Assembly (NCBI GenBank): GCA_002633025.1
Contig: NMRB01000224.1
Location: forward strand, 1 to 64,000
Length of the DNA stretch: 64,000 nt
Origin: Notospermus geniculatus
Lineage: Eukaryota; Nemertea; Pilidiophora; Heteronemertea; Lineidae
Direction: 5' to 3'
Every line of letters begins with the position of its first letter. The stretch's first letter is position 1. A program made the translations under genes and the position numbers. This document shows, in pieces, positions 57,301 to 64,000 of this stretch. Under the pieces are notes generated by a model that worked only from the letters and a program-made list of their open reading frames with translations, made no database searches and was not told where the DNA came from.

Positions 57301-60300
57301 TACACGTATTAACGGAAGCAAAATGGATCATCACTCCTATCACTATACATGTGCAACTGCTCTGTTACAGGAATTCGATTCTCATGTCTCACATTCATTT
57401 TCTTCCTAACAATTTTCATCATTTACAGAAAATAGAGAAAGCATTTGTTGCCATCTATCATCATTGTGATTTGTTAGCCAGAAGGTGACATCGAAAAATA
57501 ATTTCGTCTTCTCGGGGGGCGTGAGACGCTAATCCCACAACTCTATCCTCCCGATGACTTTCCTCCGGGAGAAGTCCATCAATTTATTTGTGTTTGCTTC
57601 GGGCAAGACAAAGCTAGAATTGATGAGATCACAGTGAATTTGATGAAGGTCATGCCCTGCACATTACTGCCGGCATATATCAAACGTCGATGGCGTCCTT
57701 GAAGTCCTATGTATCTTCTATAATGTATCTTCATTTGATATAGACTCTCGTGACGGTCGCACCTATTTTAGAAGTGGCGGTCAGGAGCATATCGTGATCA
57801 GTTAGTGTCGCTATTCATTATAGCGCCTTAGGCAAAGGCAATGATTTACCTTTGTTAAGAAACCTTTGTGAGTAACCGGAAGAGTGAAGCTCCGGAACGA
57901 ATGCTCAACGCTAAACAATTGGTCTATTACATGGTATTCACCAAATACCTTCTCAAAACCACACCTCAACCAATCTGCAAATTGTTATAATTTAGGAAGT
58001 CCATAACTATTGTCACAACATTGAATAAAGTAGCATTAGACAGTATCAGAATTTCCTTCATTCAGCCCGGGGCTACTCTCTGCGGTGTCGCAGAATATCC
58101 CCCACTGCACTTACTTAATCAACCATTATCTCGGTTACTTGAATCCCATATCTACTACTTTAAGGCCGCGAGTTCGTTAATGGAGCCGTCACTCTATCGA
58201 AACCTAAATGGTAAAATGAGAGGACGGAAAATGGTTCATTGAACTTTATAGGATCATTACCTCCCAGACAGAGCCACCTGTATAACATGCCATGGAGGAT
58301 GGTGCTTTCAGTTCGTGATTTGGCCAATTTTGACTAACGAAAACAATCCTGTCTGCATGAGGTTTGCAAGGACGAAATGGTTACAACAATCAGAAATTTG
58401 GGAATGGAACAATTTCAGACATCGACTGTGCATGAAATCTGCAATGAATCTGGCGCTCAGCCATAACGAAGGAGGCAATGGTTCCTTCTTCTTATTGGAC
58501 AGAATTCGTCTGTTGTCAGCTGTTTAGATAAGCCACGCCAGCTGTTTAGATAAGCCACGCCAGCTTATGTTTCGTATGCATACGATGTTCAATATAATGT
58601 CTTCTAATGGTAAAGCTTTGCTTGACAAAGATCAAAGACATTTTTAAAGTAACAAATGAAGAAACTAAGCGACGCCATGGATACGAGGAATAGGAAACGA
58701 GAAAGATTGGTGAAGAAAAATGAAATTCTCCCGCATAAAGAACAAAAAGTGTTTTTCGTAGTTGCAGGTGGACTGTTTCTCAGGCATCACTCAGTTACCT
58801 CCTCGTCTGTCCTTCCTGCGTTTGATGGGTAGTTCACCAAGAAGGACCAGATGGTGACGTCACGTCAGGTGATCATCAATCATATTCAAGATCAGCACAG
58901 CGACGGAGCTCACGTCAAAATCATGGGGGGCTTCCTTTGGTGGGCATTCGCCAATTTGCTCAATGGAAAGCACTTTTGAGGTAGCCAGTACACATCCCGA
59001 TTCCACTCATGGTAAAGTGATATTGACCATCTGTGCACTGTTTGCCGGTTATCAAAGACCACTTCTTGTGTTGCCCATGTCGCGGGGGCTAGGCCACAGA
59101 CCACTCTATAAAAGAAAGGGTGATTTTCTCTCACCGCATCACATTTATCTTATCTTTCATTTCCCCCTCAGTTCACTGCAGCATGCCAAGAAACAGTAAT
59201 TTCCTAATTGACGTTGCGTTCTCTCAAGCCTTCAACGCAGACTGAATAACTCCGGTCTCTCGACCACCACTTCAATAACCTTTTCAACAAACTTCATTAC
59301 AAAAACAAGTCCACTCACTCGAGCTACTTTCATTTCCTCAGCTTGCAATCTGCAAGATTCGCTCAGAGATGCTTCGCTGAAGCGTTATTACTCAATTACT
59401 TGTTGCTGTATTTGGCTGCGGTAAAAATCAGATGATCAAGGAGGGAAGTTTTTTCTGAATGACTTCTGCAGACTTCAACCCAATTTCAATGACCTTCTTA
59501 GCCAGACCATGACGTTCGTGACCAGATGACTGAGAGGAGCCTTGGGAGCCGACGTTCCAGGCGATGATTCGTCAGTAATCCTTTTGATGGTGAAGAAGCA
59601 CGAAGCTGCAGGTCAGATGGAGGCTATTTACTGCCACCCCTTATTGGCTGAAGCCTTTCAGTTGGGATCAAAGTGGTCGTGATCTCCGTTGGCTACTCAC
59701 GGAACAATATGGCGGGCCTTCAGGGAAAGTCTGGTATCAGGAATATTCTAGCATGAAGACCACTCATGTTCCTGATTACATTCAAGTACATTTGTGTACA
59801 TGTAGGCCCTACGTAATGGGTGGATTGGATACAATCGACCGAATAACCGCTCATCGTTGCTTAGGTTCGGTGAGGAACTACCACGAGATCAGGCATGGTT
59901 GCGAAAAAAGGCTTCTTCGGTCCTGTTCCCTACTGAAGTACCTCCTTTTCAGGTTATTACGGAAAATGTCCGCCGGCATATTTACATAGTCCCGCTACAA
60001 CGAATGAGAACGCATCCACAAGATGTTAGCAAATACTCTACTAACTAGCTCCGTGAATATTGTGAGCTGGAATTGATCTCCAACCGTCCTATTTGTCGAA
60101 CATCACAGCCGTAAGTTGTTTGACATGTTTGATATGGGAGAAATGTCTTATTGGTGTAATAGCAGAGACGCTGCGAACATGAACCGACTTCCGACGTTTG
60201 TGTCTTACGTTGATCCTTCTTCCCAAGCATCGACTTGGAATGTCACTTAGCGAGGTTCAACTGACTCTTGATTGCCTTCTCGGCGTACGGCTATCAATAG

Positions 60301-63205
60301 ATCACTCAATCGGATGACGAAACGAAAAGACCTTCGAGTCCTTCTTTGCATCTCCTCGCTGCTTTCATGTAAAACAGCCTTGGGCGATTCGCTCTCTTTC
60401 CCTCTCTTAACGTGCTGAAATTAACACCAGCCGTTACTTGTTTGCCCGAAAGTCTTAGAACGCTTGGAAGGGCAGGTTCGAATACCAGAATGAACATACA
60501 TGCACATGTATAATACATGTACATGTAAGTAGACCTATGTATTCTGGGGTATCATGGATACTGAATGTGTGGTCGAGACTTCCCAAGAGAGTCCCAAATT
60601 CAAGGGTAGCCTATGATTCTCTCGAAGCCTTGTGGACCATGTAGCCCATTATCTTCTGCGATATCTATTAAAAGAGGTCGAAAACGACGCTCACCCCGCC
60701 ACGCTAACTTGAAAACGTGTTCTTTCATTTCCGACTGGTCTGTCGCGTAAAACCGTCGTCGCCGCACAGCTTTCAGCCTCTATAGCGACGACAAATGAGC
60801 AGTGAACTCGATTCGATGGCGATCAATGGAGGAGGGTCACGATGATTTCTATATCTTAATAGGGATGCAAAAACACAACTCCTGTGGAATCTTACCAAAA
60901 AAGTTAGGTATTGAATGTGCATGTGACTGTCAGGTTTGGCTTCGGCCAGTGGTTATATACAATGATAACATCTCACCCACAGTTGAAGCCATATATTGAC
61001 TGATTAGTTGTTGTATGGATGAATGGAGTCGGACCAAAACTGGCTATTCCGGATGTGTTACTCTAAGGTTTTGCATTCATACCAAGTTGGAGATAGATCG
61101 TTACCATAACTTTATCGTCCATTTGGCTGTTACTGTCATTCACGCTTAAGTAACCGTATCTCGTTGGCTTAATGTTCTGTTTGGGTGAAGGGGAGCATCT
61201 CAACGATGTACTTGAACTTGTATACGGTCTATCAAAAGTAGCGTCTCTTTAGCGCTCCTTTTCCGTCGCAAAACCTCGCATCAGAAAAAGGCACGAAACT
61301 AAGTATGTACACCATCTCAAGTTGATGGTCAAGGGTACAATTGACGCAGATGGCGGAAGATCAGGCAACGAATGCCATTCATCCCGCCAATCGTATCTTT
61401 TTGCCACAGCAAAGCGTCTACATTATCGTCTGGTTGCTAAATGATCTACCCATCCATTTACTTTTTTGCTCCACCTTTGAGTTGGTTTACTCCGTAATAT
61501 GCAATCGAATTGCCATTCCCCATCGAGCGCTGCTGAACAAGCTTCGTTCGTTTGGAAGAAAACTGGAGACGAAAGAACAAAGCATTCGTCACATTGGCTT
61601 CCAGGTTGTATCGTCAGCATTTTACCTGTGTCAAAGGGGAGAGCAGTCGATTAATCTTGTTAAACTTCGCTTTACAAGAGACTCTGATCTTAATAATCTA
61701 CACTTACTGAAGATCAAATGCTAAGCGATCATCGGCACCCATCCTTTGCACCAGATCCCTTTGCCATTACAAATGATTTAATGTGTGATCGATCACATAT
61801 GACGTCAAATAAGGATACGGCACGTCAGACAGGGTAAGCCAAAAGTGACAGCTCCGGCTTGGCGCAATATGTGATGTCTTCTGATAAGGAGATTATCACT
61901 ACTTTGGCTACATTCTGTGGAAGTTGGTGGACGTTGGTGTTATCATCAGGTGTTGCTGAGAGCATTTGTGCGTCGAATTCCTCAGTTGGCGACCAACCGG
62001 GGCGACCAACAAGGATTAGTCCTTTCCAAAGGATCTTAGAGGAGTCAACACTACAGGGGTAGCCTCTATGATGAAGAATGAAGAAGAGGGCAAGTTCCAG
62101 CTTTGTTTGAAGATACCTGGTATCCCGGCGAACGTTGCCAACATCCCCGAAAAAAAACCACTCCTGTCACAGGAGTGTCTGGGCTAGAACTAAGTTGGGG
62201 ACTGCCTTTATCTCTGTAGCTGACCTATTGGCAAGTAGGATTTTGTATTCAGTGATCAGAGAGTAACATGACACCTACATGGCTCTTTTCTCCCTACCCG
62301 GGGACGTCCTCACGAAACATCCCTTTGAACCCATTCCTCCTTTATAAACAATCCCCCACTGTAACCTATTCTCTCGCCAGTTACCTTGGCGGTTTGCTAA
62401 TGATGCTATTGAATGAGTGTCAACTCGAGGTGTCACAATATCTCATATATCAGATTCACCCTATCACTCAAAACTTCGTGCTAGTGTCCCGGATGTTTCA
62501 TTGTTTGTGCCATGGGCGGATGTTTGACTTGTTATAATCGTGTGGGGTGTACGGTGATCAAAAGAAAGGGTAAACAGGGTAATGAATGACTAACGCGTGA
62601 TCTGAGTTCCTGAGTTGGTTTTCCAGGTGTCTTACTTTCGACAGAATGAGAAAAACCTTCATTGAAGTTCAACTACTTTGAATCTGGTGTCAAGTAAAAT
62701 TACTTTCATCTCACATTTTGCCTTCCTCTGTGAGTGAATCCACGTTTCTGCAAGGAAGAGAGAGATGTTGGTGCTTTTTAACGAGCGTTGAGTTCTGTGA
62801 CTCGAAGTTACCGCAAGGAACATCCGAGTAAAAGGGAAGATGTTGGTAATGGCGACACCGGGAGATCTACAAAATTTTGATTTGACAATGACAGAGTATA
62901 CGAGATAGGGTGAAGTAAGATAACATTGATTACATCATTCTGGAGGCCGGGTAAATGACTGCTTTCTGTGAAAGCTGCATGACATCACAGGATATCACGG
63001 AACATTAATCATTTACAGTTACCAATACATGTATATATATACCAGCAAGGTAACGACCTTCTGCCATTGGCTTCGGAATCATTCAATATCCGGGAAGGGA
63101 TAAACGTTGAATCCAACCAATGGGGTACCAAGACGGTGTGTCATACACGTACTCAGCCGGAGTGATCATCACGTGGTTCGTAATCCTGTTATTGTCGATG
63201 GCGTT
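54397..63205. other. Repeat-poor, gene-poor block
   Basis: Nearly 9 kb without recognised exons and without the foldback elements that fill the rest of the window. Short open frames (up to 127 codons at 61341-61724) have no domain pattern. A 24-bp direct duplication (AGCTGTTTAGATAAGCCACG) lies at 58519-58566. Confidence 0.5.
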
Positions 63206-63330
63206 ATAATAATAATAATAATAGCCTAATAATAAATTTATTTTATATACATGTAGCGTAAAACCATACAGAGGTATGCTCTAAAACGCTTTACAAAAAT
63301 ATGATCCATGGCTCGAGAGAATAAACACTG
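63206..63330. repeat. Dispersed repeat with (AAT)n start and GCTTTACAAA end
   Basis: (TAA)n at 63208-63232, then AATTTATTTTATATAC, a CATACAGAGGTATGCTCTAA block and AACGCTTTACAAA. This order recalls the widespread aquatic-animal repeat that reads (AAT)n, ATTTATATAGCGC, GCTTTACA. The assignment is from memory. Confidence 0.45.
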
Positions 63331-63741
63331 ATGTACAAATGCTATGAAAGAATAATAGGATTATAAAACTATGGGGAGTTAAAACATTAGTGTGATGCAT
63401 AAGGTCTCACACACCAGTGAGGCGCCCAGGCTACCATGGAGCCTGACTTGGAGCGACGTCGATATTCACATCATCATCTTCTAAAGCATGTAGCGCCGAC
63501 AATATCGTCATGGCACACATCATGGCATACATTTTTGAAAAGCTTACAGCTCAGAGAACACATCTGGCCAATTTTCAAAATCATCCAACTCTGTATTGAT
63601 TGCTGAAGGTGGCAATTCCAAACCCGACACATGCCTTGAAAATGGCAAAAAAAACTGGAAATATACTCCAAGGCCTACAAACTTCACAATTACCATGGTA
63701 TGAGAAAAAAAAATTTCTCAACCATGTGCTTGTCTCATAAC

Positions 63742-63765
63742 AAATCCAAAATGCATGCATTTTGG
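63742..63765. repeat. Short perfect palindrome
   Basis: TCCAAAATGCATGCATTTTGGA is a perfect 22-bp palindrome around ATGCAT. Function unknown. Confidence 0.7.
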
Positions 63766-64000
63766 ATATGTTATGAAAAAATGGGGGGTCACTGCGGCGT
63801 TTTTTTCGCTACGGCCCTTCAAAATCTCACCTTCATAATTCGCGCCATTGAACAGGAGTCGACCTTGACCGAGCTACTTTTCAGCTATAAATAGCTGACC
63901 AGGCATGAACACTGTATTCTTGCGCACAGGGCACTGATAATTTGCTCATCAAATCTCCAAAACTATCTCTTCACAAAATAACTAAGACATTAGTCTTAAA

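Noticed and set aside
61341-61724. 127-codon frame in the repeat-poor block
   Set aside because: It has protein-like length but no domain, no start context and no neighbouring exons. It is within the range expected by chance.

Overview
The window is animal nuclear DNA. Its real genes are interrupted by GT-AG introns with consistent phases, the ORFs are short, intron and intergenic DNA is rich in terminal-inverted-repeat elements, and the gene families (DEG/ENaC sodium channels, GPI-tailed immunoglobulin adhesion proteins) are metazoan. Abundant ACATGTACATG and TAGGCCTAC words, expanded DEG/ENaC genes and many small foldback transposons suggest a marine invertebrate (mollusc/annelid-like lophotrochozoan, or amphioxus/echinoderm/hemichordate-like deuterostome). 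I cannot decide which from the sequence alone. Two N runs (30067-30229, 42756-42794) and isolated Ns mark assembly gaps, each beside a duplicated segment.

Layout. 0-20 kb is repeat-rich with little convincing coding sequence: remains of non-LTR retrotransposons (870-1420, 3085-3790), a dead mariner/Tc1-type transposon (6405-7410), one minus-strand exon coding for an acidic repeat protein with a C-terminal membrane segment (12121-12531), and a dense set of foldback/MITE elements, many flanked by TA or TTAA target duplications. 21.7-34.9 kb holds two tandem, same-strand DEG/ENaC channel genes. I could rebuild both as eight-exon genes with matching intron phases (512 and 499 aa). The second has a very long intron 2 containing a 1.1 kb duplicated segment with a 25-bp minisatellite.

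36.6-47.9 kb holds two tandem immunoglobulin-superfamily genes. The first codes for a signal peptide, three different Ig domains and a hydrophobic GPI-type tail (399 aa, Lachesin/IgLON-like). The second has the same signal and tail exons, but its ectodomain is three tandem copies of only the first Ig domain, made from a two-exon cassette repeated every ~1.03 kb (441 aa). Its last exon has a tandem AG acceptor: one AG gives an immediate stop (secreted form), the other the anchored form. Between the genes the promoter and first exon are duplicated again.

48-54.4 kb is again repeat-rich: a 436-bp foldback element whose arms contain tandem repeats, an unusual 360-bp palindrome built from CCACCGCGGTGG-type palindromes, two abutting MITEs and a 30-bp minisatellite. 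54.4-63.2 kb is notably poor in repeats and genes, and may be regulatory DNA of a neighbouring gene. The window ends in another dispersed repeat.

The channel and Ig clusters probably act separately: a peptide-, acid- or mechano-type sodium channel pair and a cell-surface recognition pair, each grown by local tandem duplication.
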